Shown here in pieces: positions 26,598 to 37,629 of a stretch of DNA of 64,000 nt. The DNA comes from Callipepla californica brunnescens. Lineage: Eukaryota > Chordata > Aves > Galliformes > Odontophoridae. A program made the translations under genes and the position numbers. The notes under the pieces are model-generated. The model made no database searches. It was given only the letters and a program-made list of their open reading frames with translations, and was not told the origin of the DNA. The DNA lies in contig JALIRH010000006.1 of NCBI GenBank assembly GCA_023055505.1, positions 26,199,105 to 26,263,104 on the forward strand, in the 5' to 3' direction. Each line of letters begins with the position of its first letter. Within the stretch, counting starts at the first letter, position 1.

Positions 26598-29500
26598 TTG
26601 AAATCAGACCTTTACAATTCGGGGAATGTTCCGGAGAATTGTTTAGTTTGGAGAATACAACCCATGAATACTATTTTTTTTAATGAGTTTTTTGTTACAT
26701 TATTATTTTAAAAAATATCTGTATCTTTCTGTCATATGTAGTGCAGTGCTCATGGAAAGTTGTCATCTAAGAACTTTTGAAGTCATGGAAGATACTTACA
26801 TCTCAGGGTTCCTAGGAACACAAGTAGACAGTCAAACTGCAGGATTGAAATAATTATTGTGATGAAACAGGTCAAAATAGGAAAGGAGAAATTGAGATAA
26901 GTGGTGTAAGAGTGATGATGTTATGTGTGTCACGGAGTTACATGAACTACACGTTATATCTCTAGTTTGGGATTTTCTTCAGCTCAGGAACATCTCTTGA
27001 TCATAGAAGTAAAAATCTAAATATATATATTTATGCATGTGTGTGTATTTTGGCCAGTATACCCTTTTATTATAAAATTGAAGAGTTCTGTAATACTTAG
27101 GTTACAGCTGTGAACTTGAGATGTCTGCCTCCCTTTTTCAAGTAATTCTCTGAAATCCCAAATAGCAGAATATGAGAGAGGGAGACGTTTTTTTGTTGTT
27201 ATTTTCTCCAGATGGTTATTGTTTGAATCTATACACTGCGAAAGCAAAATTCTCTTTTCATTAATGAGAAAAAAAAAAGTAAAAAAAAAAGTTAACATCC
27301 TGGAAGACTGGAATTTCCTCGACTGTGAGTCCATAATGCTTTTTGTATAATTTATGTAATCTTTTTTATGAGAGTGCCTGTTTTATGTAATGTCTTAGGA
27401 ATGGAAATGAGGTTATCTGCATGGTAGTCAAGGTTGTTCTTTGAAAGATAGACTCTGTCTGCAGCAAAAAAAACCCCAACAGATTAAATCAAGTCCTTTG
27501 AAACACAGTTCTTTCATCGAGACAACTGGATCTTCCTCTGGAAACTTCCCCTTACTGTCTTCAGAGCAGCCCATTGTCTCTGCCTATTGACATCTTAATC
27601 CATCTAACTCAATGGCTGCATAATAATATTCTCCTCATCTGCATTGACATTGTTTCTATGTCCCTTTTTGTATTCTGCCACTCCTAATTCACTTCTGCAG
27701 TCTAATAAATTCTACCTGATTTGCTTTAACTGACCATTATGATAATTTATTCTCTTTTACCTTGATTTCTCTATGGTTTTTTCTCTATGCATGCTTTAAT
27801 CTCTGATTCTAGATATCGGTGTTCTAACAGGTGCAAGTTAGTGATCTAATAGTATTTATGTATTTTATTTTAGTCACTATGCAAATATACTGGGAGTTAT
27901 ATATTAGCAAAGGAGAACAGATTTCCCAGTCTATGCTATAGTCCATGGCAAGGTGGTACAAAAGTGAGCTGAACAGAAACAGATATATAGGAAAAAAAAC
28001 ATACCTTCCTAATAAAGTCTGCAGTTGTGAATTTTGTATAATATGTGAACTATATTTCTGAGTTCCATAGTAAGTAGTAGTATGTTGCCAGCTTCTGACT
28101 GTTGTTTCCCTTAATCTCCCACTAGAAAGATTCTTTACAAAGTATTGTTATTCTTTGTTGGACTTTTCCCTTTCTCAGTGGGACATTTCTGTTCAGTCCT
28201 GATTTTCTGTGCTTGAGTTCAAAACCATCTTTTGAACCGTCTGTATCAAAGATCAGGATGATCTGAGATTAATAATGCTGGAATAACAAAAAGTCATTTC
28301 TGATTTCCCATGAAAAATGACTTCTAGAGACATTGTGGGCTTAGTGATTTGGATCCACACATTAGCTTCCTGGTTGTTTTTGGTTCATTCACTTTTTTTC
28401 CTAAAATACCAGTAGAGTTGCCAGCAAGAATTGCCAGTAGTCCCTTCGAAGATTTGTACCAGAGTTTGGCTTCCAAGGGTGTCAATGGGAGCACTGGCTG
28501 TCACACACCTGAAACAGCAAAACTATTTGTGGATACTTGTTCAGTGGAGCTCTACCCACAGTCTAATTGGCTTGGAGCACGCTGTCCATTGATGCTAAAG
28601 ATATAACTGCTGGCATACCCTAAAGGTATCTTTGATATTTAAGGGAGAACTTTTTGCCCTCTCATCTTTCTTTATATGACCCATATAGGATTAGAATAGC
28701 GACATCCCCACTGTTGGGGATTATTCAGCTGTTGTAAACTCAACGTAACCACCAACACACCTATAACATTCACAGGTGGAGAAGAGATGAAATCAGAATA
28801 GGTGGAAATCTACATTCTGGATGTATTCAGTACCTCTTCCTACAGCATTGTAATATCTCTGAATGGGATATCAGAAAAAGGCTGTATCAGGTCTCTGGAA
28901 AACCCTGTGGTGCCCTCCCGGTCATCCTTAGCATCCTTCAGGGCTTTGTTTGCTGTCTTTTAATGTATAATAATACTGATACAAAAATATATTACCTTTT
29001 TTTCATTTGTGTGTAACATTTAGCATTATATGTTTTCAAAAGGGAGGTGAGAGGAATATTTTGTCAAAATGCGCTTTGTGTTCTCTGAGCATTTCAGTGT
29101 GTGATGTAAGAATTGTATATTTAAGCAAGTGCATACCCACAGTTCTGTATCGCACATGGTTACATGTATATTCATTAACTAATTGTAATAGTTTAATGAA
29201 TTGACTAGCAGATAAACTGGCTTTTATTGATTTGGAGAAAGATTGTACCTCATGAATTCTGCAACTGCCATACCACATCAAAACCAAGCCAAACCTTGTT
29301 TGTCATCCTTAGTATGATCTTACTGGGAGTGATACAGATAGTATAGTACTATTAAAAATGCATGTATTCTTATGTGCATTATAGTAACACTACTAGTAAG
29401 TCATACACTGGAACTGAGAAGAAAGATACGTAGAAATCCTATTTTTTCAAGTATACATACATTTGTCTTTTCCCTGTTTCTATATTGTCTGCAGCAAAAG

Positions 29501-32500
29501 TGTCCAGAGTTCCTTACACCAGAATGGTGTTTTCTGGAAAGTGAAGATGTGCTGGTATGCTCATGGGTGTAGAGAATGTGTGTATAAGAACCCTGTAGCT
29601 GAAATGTAAAGTAACCCAGAAAGCCAAATTTAGATGAGCTTGAATTTCTTGATAACAGATCATCACAGGTTTGGGTTTGAAAGTGTTTCACGTTTTGATG
29701 TGATTTACTGGACACATTTGCTTTTATTCCTCTGACAGAATTGGTTGGCCTGCTATTTGCGTGAACCCTGACAGGCTAATAAATAGAACTTTTGCTCATG
29801 TGTTCACTGTAAAAGAAACAGCAAACGCTAACATTTTAAAACTTATTGCTTATAGCAAATTAGATGGCTTTTATGTTTGTGTTTGTTATGACTGTTTGAC
29901 TCAAAAGCATATTTGCAGAGAAGGAATCTGATTTTAGTAAATCAATATAATAAAGCCTTTGATTCTTTTACAAAAGCCAGCTAGCTGTAACTTCAGTGTT
30001 AGTATTTCAAGGCCTCTCACTGATATTTTAGAAGTTTGTGGTTGTTCAAGCTTCCTTTCCAGGCCCTGGGGAAATAAGAGAATGGTAAATCAAAGCACAG
30101 ATCGTTGTTTGCATTTATTTTACTTCTCATTATGACATGTATGCAAACACTTAAAATAAACAGGGAAAAGGTATAATCGTGATAAAATCCCTCTTACAGA
30201 ACAAAAGAGAATACATTTATAGTGTAATTTGTTGCACCTCTCCTTAATAACATGAAGTCAGTTGAGTGCTCATCAAGTTTGACAGTTCATTTATACTTCT
30301 AATTCTGTGATAGTACTGTTAAAATAATTACTGACTTTTTAAGTATAATCTGAGAAACTAACTAAAAAATATTTTCTGTGATCTGAAATGAGTGGTAATT
30401 TCTCGTGTTTTTTCTTTCTAAGTGAGGAAGTTTTAAAAGTACAGCAGCAGGGTACTTTGCTGTCACAAAAAAGAAATCATTGTGCTGCCTTTGAAAAACA
30501 TCTTCCATTTTTTATATGCTGTCTTCTTTTTGTTTCTCTTGCCTATGACAACCGAAATGCAGACTATAATTGAGGAATTGTAATTAACCAAAAATATTTA
30601 ATGGCAGTGAGTGAAATCTGAAAAACACTGTTTGCTGCTTGGTTGCATCCTTTTGCATAATTTCGAGAAGAAAAATTTCTGTCAATTTTAAATATTGAAG
30701 AAAAAGTTCTATTACAAAATCCTACTACCAACCATAATTTGGATGCTTTTGTCCCGTTAGAGATATTAAAATGAGATACTTTCAAGCCCATCTTCTTTCA
30801 CCACTATACTCACGAGAGACCTTGTGGGTCAACCTTCTCAAGTGGCATAAAGAAGCTTTGCCTATAGTGAAGTCAACAGAGGGATGATGGATCATACAAG
30901 CTGAGAAGTGAGGTACAAGATTTTAGCCACCAGAGCTGAAATTATAAAAGCATCCCATGAGAGATATAGTAACCCTTCACAGCTTATTGATCATCTGACT
31001 TGTACTTCTGATTCTGCACTGCTCATTTTTAAGATACCAACTTCTGACATGCAGGTCTTGCAGAGAGGGCCAGCTTCCACCAAAGAGTTGTGAAAATCTC
31101 TCCTAAGCTCCAAATTAGGAAATATTTCTTATTTTGTTGAGCAATTGCTCTAGAAGGTTTCATGCCAGACTCCATCCTCTTTAGTCATGGCTGTTCAGTA
31201 CCATGCTGCTCACTTAATTTCCAAGCATCCCCACAGCTGACACATTGCTCTGTTAGTTTTTTGTTTACATTGGCTTTGAGGGCAAGCAGTGCCTTATCAG
31301 TATGCCAGGACTGCTCTTAGATTACAGTGAGCAATGTTCCTAATAATGCTGCTTCTCAGTGCAGAAAGCCCTGCTCCGGTTAGCTCAGAAATTTTAACTC
31401 CTTTGCTTGTGCTGTATCTCTGCTCTGTTACTTTCACTGTGTGGCCATTCCTTTTCTGCCCCATTACCGTGTCTCTTACCAAGTTGCCAGTGTTCCCCTT
31501 CTACCTTTTTGCACTTTTCCCTGCAAACTTTCAGCCTCCTGCAGTATTTCATCTTTTCAGTTCTTTTCCATCCTTTTCAGATGTCATTGTGGCTTTTCAG
31601 GTATTAGTGCTTTTCAGGTCTTGAATATGGTGGCACATAAATCTAAAGCTTTCTAGGTATAAACTGGAAAGTGAATGTGATGTGCATTTTTGATGGATCT
31701 CCTACACTTTCCACTATTTAGAACTCTTTTCTGTAAATTCTTTACTGCTCTGATTATGTCATGATTTACTGATGACTAATACTGAAAAGGAAGGTTTTTT
31801 CACTTTCTCTGAATGAAGAAGTTGAAATGGAGGCAGTCTCTTTTACACTAAGGTGTGCAAAACTGTTCTTGTTTGTTCTCATTTTATGGACAATGTGAAA
31901 ACTATGCAAAGCACTGTACAACCTAATAATCACTTTAACTGTGGGCTCTGTTTTGACGAAGAGAGTTCAGAAGTTTAATACTAGTATAAACAGCTCACCT
32001 GTTCTCTTCTTTCTTTGTAGTACTTCACCAAGTTGATACTTGACACGAAGTGTGCCCATTTCTTGGCAGGATGGTTGTTCAAAACTTTGGCATTTTCAGG
32101 AATACACTTTTATTGTCAAATTCTGGAAATTCTAGCTAGGGGAGCTTGTCTTTTGTCACTTGTCATATGTGATTTTCGTTGGGCATTCCAACTTCTCTAG
32201 TCATCCTTAGTCACTCCATAAGCCTTAACTGCTTCTCAAGTAAAATGCTGCCCTGGATGAACAAGCAGGAGCAAGAGCCAAACTGACTTTCTTCACTTTT
32301 CCTCTGTCCCTCGCCTGCCCCAAAGCACCATCAGCTGCACAACAAGTTCAGCTGTGATAGGGTTAATGGGAATCCCTAAAGTTCCAGCAAATTATCACAA
32401 TTCCTCTCACGTAAGAGTTGTAAATGCCCTCAATAATGCTGATAAACAAGTGGATCAAAATTCTTCACTACATTTTAAATAAAGAATGGCAACACTTCAA

Positions 32501-34410
32501 CTAATGGCAGCAGCCCTTCTTTAAGTTCCTGTTTTTAAAAATGACATAAATATCTGCCAAGAAGGGTAACTGACAAAAAAAAAGAAGCTTGAACCTCCTG
32601 AGAGATGGTGGTAAGAAAGTGGGCTGTTTATTTCCTGGTATTTTCCTTTAGTGCTTATGATTCAGAAGAGGTGTATTGTAATATACTGGTGTGCAGAAAT
32701 TAAAATTAGTTACGGGAAGCAAGCTTGAATACTATCTCTTAGTGGAAGTGTTCCAGTGATCCCCATTTTAAAAATGTTTTCAAAAATTACAAGGGTTAAA
32801 ACAAGCTCTTTTACCTCTTTTCACTCATGCTACAAGCCTTTAGATATTCTCAACAGGCATGCCATTTTGCAAGTACCTTATTTTCTTTCCACAGAATGTC
32901 AAAAGCACTGCAGGCACTGCAGCTGTGGAATATAATTGATATGAAAGTTCTCCTGAGACTTGTTTTTGTTGTTGCATTTAAGGTAAAGGCTCTGGAGATT
33001 CTATATGAAAAATAAACACATATGCCTTTTGCAGTTTGTTGTAGCTGAAAATAAAGTATTTTTCTACTAAAATGTTGGTATGTTTCCTGGAATCACTGAA
33101 CTTTCAATAATGTTTTTAGTTAATATTTTGCAGCTTCCTGTGGTATTCACCACAGCTAACTTGAGCTTAGGGAGTTTGACTTCAGTTATTTGTAGGAGGA
33201 CTCCCTGGGTGTGCCCTGCAGTCATCATGGATGTCGGGAAGGATCTGCTCCAGACCACAGCTCAACGAGTGCAGGGCAGGGTTCTGTCCTGAATCATACA
33301 TGTTCAAGCCTTGCTCTGTTGGACACCAGAAGTACTGAAAACAGGGCTTGTCTGTGTGAAGATAACCATTAGGAAACTCAGACTCATAATTTCTTTCATT
33401 GTCCATCCTTCTCCTTCTTTGTCTAAAAGCTTGATGAAGCCTAGTGTTAGAAGTCCTGCTTCCCACTGCTTCATGTGATGTTTGGAAGTTGAGTGTGCTG
33501 ATGATGACATTCATTTTTCTACTGCGAAAATATATATATCTCTGTGTCAAGGCAGTTAAAACATGAAGCACTCTAATGAGTTTAAACATTCTGCATCATC
33601 TTTGGTCTTTTAAGAGTTACAGTTGTGTTGGGGTGGTGAGGAGAAGATGCTTCAACGAAAAGTCAAAGCTTTTAAATAGACAGGTTCTGATTCTCGGCTC
33701 TGTTACACACTTTTCACACTGTCAGAACTCTACAGGGCTTCTTGGTCTCTTCCTTGTCAGTTGATAACAAGTAAGAAGAGTGTAAACAGCATTTGGTGAT
33801 TTTATGATTACGTGTGTGTAATAATCTGGTTGAGAAGGTTAACTGTTTTCAGTGTAATTCTTAGAGGTTCGAGACAGTAATTGCACCCAACAGGATATAG
33901 CTGTGTCAGCAGTTAGTAGTAGTATTGGAATTAACCTTAATGTTAGCAATATTTACAACAGGAAATAACTGTTTGTCTTTATTTGTCAGTAAACATTGAC
34001 TTTTATATGACACGAAAAATAAGTATTGATTCCTGTGGGTTCAAGGAGTACTTTAATATTTATTTTCCCCTGTATTACCGAATGAGGTAAAGTTGAACCT
34101 GACAAAGTAGGTGTACCAGTGTTAGATTTATTATTTGGGTCTTTAAAAATTCTTGAAAACGTGTTTTTTACCAAACTAATTTCAGCTCACCATTTCATTA
34201 ATTGTGAAAGGAAATTTCCACTGTTGCAAAAATATGGAGACTTCCCCTCACACTTAGAGAGAAGTGCTCTCAAAGTGAAGAAGTGGGACACTCATCAGTG
34301 GTAGGAGGTGTAATCAGACTGAATCTCCACACAAACTTGTAGGGGTTGTTTTGCAGACAGTATCTGCAAAATAAACTGCAGGGTTCAGTTTGCAAACACT
34401 GTTGCAAACC

Positions 34411-34432
34411 AAACCCTGCAAGGTTTGCAGGG
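34411..34432. repeat. Short hairpin in a TTTGCA-rich cluster
   Basis: CCCTGCAA (34414-34421) and TTGCAGGG (34425-34432) are perfect inverted arms around GGT. Several further copies of TTTGCA/TGCAAA lie within the preceding 90 bp, giving a cluster of direct and inverted short repeats directly before the candidate regulatory region at 34480. Confidence 0.7.
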
Positions 34433-34479
34433 CTCCAGTTACTATTATTGCTCTTAGTAAGGCTTATTATCCTGTCACA

Positions 34480-34930
34480 GAAGCTGTAAGAAAATCCATC
34501 TCTCCACTTTAAACATGATAAGCCTTTGTCACCTACAATGCAATTAATGTTAAAAATAGCAGAGCGCCTGTGATAAGATTGTGACTTGCAGGCAGCGAGC
34601 CATTGTCCAAGTGCTGGAGACTTATCCAGAGGGGCAGCCAGCATGCAAAGCTCTGTCAGCTTGCTGATTGCCGTTTCTCTCAGAGTTGGATGAAATATTC
34701 ATGTCTTTGCTCTGCTCTCTGCAAGCACTATTGATTTCTTGTATAAACGCAGCTATATTTAGTCTAGACAAATGGAATGTGGATTGCTGCTGAATAAATG
34801 GGATGAAAGGCTGGGCTTTTGCCTGTCCATTTCTCTTGGTCTGGGGCAATTATTTATAATCAAGAGCAGTTTTCATAAGTTAAAGGTGATTTTTTATAAT
34901 TTAGCGATTAATCTCAGAACAAAAGCAAGC
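34480..34930. promoter_or_regulatory. Candidate intronic cis-regulatory element with MEF2 and TEAD motifs
   Basis: This block contains a perfect MEF2 consensus CTATATTTAG (34753-34762), a TEAD/MCAT-type TGGAATGT (34773-34780) eleven bases later, two GATAAG cores (about 34517 and 34572) and AT-rich homeobox-like cores. It lies 1.4-1.9 kb before the HDAC9 exon at 36364. Established knowledge: HDAC9 is transcriptionally activated by MEF2 in muscle and its product represses MEF2, a negative-feedback loop. Whether this particular site acts in that loop is inference; conservation was not tested. Confidence 0.35.
34753..34762 (+). promoter_or_regulatory. Perfect MEF2-binding consensus
   Basis: CTATATTTAG fits YTAWWWWTAR exactly. 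A TEAD-like motif lies 11 bases downstream, a motif pairing familiar from striated-muscle enhancers. The sequence shows the motif; in vivo binding is not shown. Confidence 0.45.
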
Positions 34931-36363
34931 ACTTAGACACAATCATTCTGTTGGGATAGTGGGTTAAGAAGGCAAATTATGCTCTGAGGCTTATAATAAC
35001 AATTACTAGGATTCCAAAAAAAAGAAAAAAAAAGGCAAAAACAAACCCAGAAAATGTTGTGTTTGCAGAATGTTGACAAGAAAATAATGTGGTCAGTGAA
35101 AGAGATTCAGTTTGTTGTCGTTGTTTTTGGTAAATAATCTGTTGTATATTTTGTGCTAGTAGATGTTAGGGTACAAACAGAATTCAGTTCCATCTGTTTG
35201 CTATGGTCTCTGCAGCTTTACTGTTCCTATTTGCTAGACTGTTCACTGTTTCATTTCGGTTTTCTCCTTGAAAATAAATACAGCTCCAACAGAAAGAAAA
35301 GTAGAAAATGTGAGTATAGTCATATTCCAGGTTTGTTTCCTGACAGCAAGTTTGTTTTCGGTTAATAATCTTACTTTTCTAAAATAATAGTAAGAATTGC
35401 AGTTAATGTGTTTGTATTCCACTGTCCTCTAGTGGGTGGAATCAGAACTGCTAAGTGCTATCACAGGCCCTGTGCTGTTTTCCTGTTGTAAAAGTGACAC
35501 TAGTTAGTTTTTTGCCCTGTTTCAATAGGTGAAGTTATGTTCTGTCTCATCGTTTAATATAAAAAAAATGGACTTTACAAGTATCACAGTGAAAATCAAG
35601 TCTTCCTCTTATCTTCTGCTTTTTAGACCCTTCTATTTAGATCGGGAGATGTAAAACTGCAAGGTTCTTCATTAACTACTTTAATACTAGATTATAAATA
35701 AATACCATTATGGCAGCAAATTGGAATAATCTAATGTGTTTCCATTTTCTTGAAAGTTATACAGAGAGTATTAGGCCTAATCCATTCCAGTCACAGTGAT
35801 CACTTTTCAATGAGGCTTTATCGTAACTTCTTGAAGTCCAGCTGTTTTCCTATTTCATGTGTGGCATTCCTGTGTGTTTGCTACAAAGCCAGGTATATAC
35901 AATAGCTATTTACACATAACTCCATCCCTGGATTATCTGCATGCTAGCTTTCTCTTATTAGAGAAAAATCTCTTGCAACCCAGCCTTCATCTTTTGCTGA
36001 AGAGGTGCCTCGAGTGTTTGTTGTTAAGCTGTCGTAGTACCTAGGAGGTTCTCACTGAATATTGCTCCCCAAGGCCGTGACATGGTTTTAGAACTAGTTT
36101 TCTCATTAATCTATTAAGCAGAATATTAATCTGGGAATATTTTTGCAGAGAATAGAAAGAAAAAAAAAATAATTTGTAAAACCTCAGCTTGCTAGTAAAA
36201 ATATCAGAAGTTTGCATACTGTATGGTTTGCATTCCTATTGGCTGTGTACACTGAAGGAGTCTATGAGTGAAATTGTATTTTTTTCCTTGATAGGAATCA
36301 TCTCTATTTTGCTTCTCTGTTTATATTTAAATGTAGATGTGTTTTGTTGTTTTTCTCTCTCAG
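34931..36363. other. End of HDAC9 upstream intron with splice acceptor
   Basis: No supported gene. An imperfect CTCF-like motif in antisense (CTGTCCTCTAGTGGG) is at 35422-35436. The stretch ends with a pyrimidine-rich tract (about 36337-36360) and an AG at 36362-36363, forming the acceptor for the next exon. The open frame that begins upstream at 36189 is intronic read-through and should not be taken as an alternative N terminus. Confidence 0.75.
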
Positions 36364-36605
36364 TGGATGTGAAGTCAGAGGTTCCCGTGGGATTAGAGCC
36401 TATCTCACCGTTAGACTTGCGAACTGATCTCAGGATGATGGTTCCCATGGTGGACCCAATTATGCGTGAAAAGCAGCTACAGCAGGAGCTACTTCTGATC
36501 CAGCAGCAGCAGCAAATTCAGAAACAACTGCTGATTGCAGAGTTTCAGAAACAGCATGAAAACCTGACCCGCCAGCACCAGGCCCAGCTCCAGGAGCACA
36601 TAAAG
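36364..36605 (+). CDS. HDAC9: HDAC9 coding exon (probably exon 3): CtBP motif and glutamine-rich helix
   Basis: This 242-bp exon encodes residues 8-88 (human numbering) of histone deacetylase 9, a nuclear class IIa corepressor that binds MEF2. The first base of the Val8 codon comes from the previous exon, which is not in the window; the exon ends after a complete Lys codon (AAG) followed by donor GTAGCA. Visible motifs: [10 protein letters not shown] near residues 22-31, the PxDLR motif through which MITR/HDAC9 binds CtBP, then a long glutamine-rich amphipathic stretch ([18 protein letters not shown] and onward) that in class IIa HDACs forms the oligomerisation helix. It is near-identical to remembered human HDAC9, with conservative changes around residues 34-41. 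HDAC4 and HDAC5 are less likely because the [18 protein letters not shown] start is HDAC9-specific. Confidence 0.96.
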
Positions 36606-37478
36606 GTAGCAACATTTTTCATTTATCCCTTGGTTTGCTGCAAACTGTGTATGTTTAGACAGAAGCCTTTTCAAGAAAGAAAACGTTGCCAGCAAGTTGC
36701 ACCTAGCAAACCAACGTAGTATTATTAGACTCCCCAAGCGTATGAAGCTGCTAAATACACGGAAAGTCAAATTACCAATTTCATAGTGTTAAGTTTTCAG
36801 CCAGACTACAATATGGCTGTCTTCTTTGTGTACAGAATTCTGAGTGTATTAAAAGACTTCTTTATGTGGCTGCAATCTGAATTTGTGCCCACAAATCAAA
36901 CCAGAAAACCAGAAGACAAGTATGTGATATCTGCATTTTAAGTGGAGGGCATATAAATGTTTTCACTCTTTGAACTGCCTCACATGATATTAAAACAAAC
37001 AAACAAATAAATTGATGTATGGATTGCATATGCTATGGTAGGATTGCTATAATGGATTTTGACTGTGAATTTATGTTCTTGCCTTTATTTTCATTTTTCC
37101 TTCTTATCTACTTGTCATTATACTACTGTGCAAAAGTTCTGCAGGCAGAAGCTGACAAATGCATCTGAGCACAGCAGCCAGGGTTTGGTGATACTCTGGC
37201 AAAGTGTATTATGCAGTTTTCATGCATTTTTGCCAAAAGAGAAAGAAGAGAAAGCACAGCAGCCAGCTGCTGCTTGATATTAGCATTCATTTTAGTGACA
37301 GCTGGTGATGCACTGTGCTGCTGCAAAGTCTGGGGAAAGGCAGTTAAGAGGTAAAAAGAAGAGTAAGTTCACAAGAAAAAGCACTAGTGCTCTGTTGTTC
37401 AAGGGATTTGCTTTGACCAGGACTGACCTACAAAACACTGCAAGCTGCACATTCTCATGTCTTTTTGTTTTGTGCAAG
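36606..37478. other. HDAC9 intron (873 nt)
   Basis: Starts with GTAGCA and ends with an AG at 37477-37478. It contains a 14-bp direct repeat AGCACAGCAGCCAG at 37168-37181 and 37253-37266, the second running into a small CAGCAG/CTGCTG inverted repeat. No other feature recognised. Confidence 0.9.
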
Positions 37479-37490
37479 TTACAACAGGAA
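37470..37490 (+). promoter_or_regulatory. Tandem splice acceptors 9 nt apart
   Basis: Two AG acceptors are possible: after 37478 (context GCAAG) and after 37487 (context AACAG). Both keep frame. The first adds Leu-Gln-Gln; the second starts directly with GAACTC (Glu-Leu). The second has the preferred C at position -3, the first has A. Counting residues, only the version lacking LQQ places the downstream phosphoserine at position 220, the number used for human HDAC9, so the shorter form matches the canonical human protein. Confidence 0.7.
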
Positions 37491-37629
37491 CTCCTAGCCA
37501 TTAAACAGCAGCAAGAACTTCTCGAAAAAGAGCAGAAACTGGAGCAACAGAGACAAGAGCAGGAACTGGAGAGGCATCGCAGGGAACAGCAGCTTCCTCC
37601 CCTCAGAGGCAAAGAAAGAGGCCGAGAAA
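37479..37629 (+). CDS. HDAC9: HDAC9 coding exon (probably exon 4): coiled Gln/Glu-rich helix
   Basis: Encodes residues 89-135 plus the first base of Arg136 (human numbering), with an optional LQQ at its start; use of the downstream acceptor would make it 37488-37629. The peptide [20 protein letters not shown] continues the glutamine/glutamate/leucine-rich helix of the class IIa HDAC oligomerisation region and then turns basic ([20 protein letters not shown]). The donor is a perfect GTAAGT at 37630. The last exon base A joins GG of the next exon to give AGG (Arg). The match to remembered human HDAC9 is close (GKDRGRER in human, GKERGRER here). The length, 151 or 142 bp, is not a multiple of three, so skipping it alone would break the frame. 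Confidence 0.95.

Larger units (their letters stand above)
18355..34479. other. HDAC9 upstream intron, third part; no gene seen
   Basis: No supported gene. Noted contents: a stop-free frame on the + strand at 21080-21346 and one on the minus strand at 33182-33589, neither resembling a family I know; a T run at 25859-25876; a 20-bp tandem duplication at 26376-26422 followed by a short (TA)n tract near 26459-26470; a CTCF-like motif at 26583-26597; and a cluster of TTTGCA-containing short repeats with a small hairpin at about 34340-34432. The rest is unremarkable AT-rich intronic sequence. Confidence 0.6.

Noticed and set aside
33182..33589. 135-residue minus-strand frame with an Arg-rich stretch
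   Set aside because: No family resemblance and an intronic position; a length of about 400 bp is possible by chance in 64 kb on two strands. A protein search would decide.
1..36363. HDAC9 exon with the initiator methionine (MHSMISS segment)
   Set aside because: No matching ATGCACAGTATG-like coding sequence with a donor was found; it most likely lies upstream of the window.
36189..36719. 176-residue open frame on the + strand around the first HDAC9 exon
   Set aside because: Only the 36364-36605 part is coding. The flanks are intron read-through past an evident acceptor and donor.
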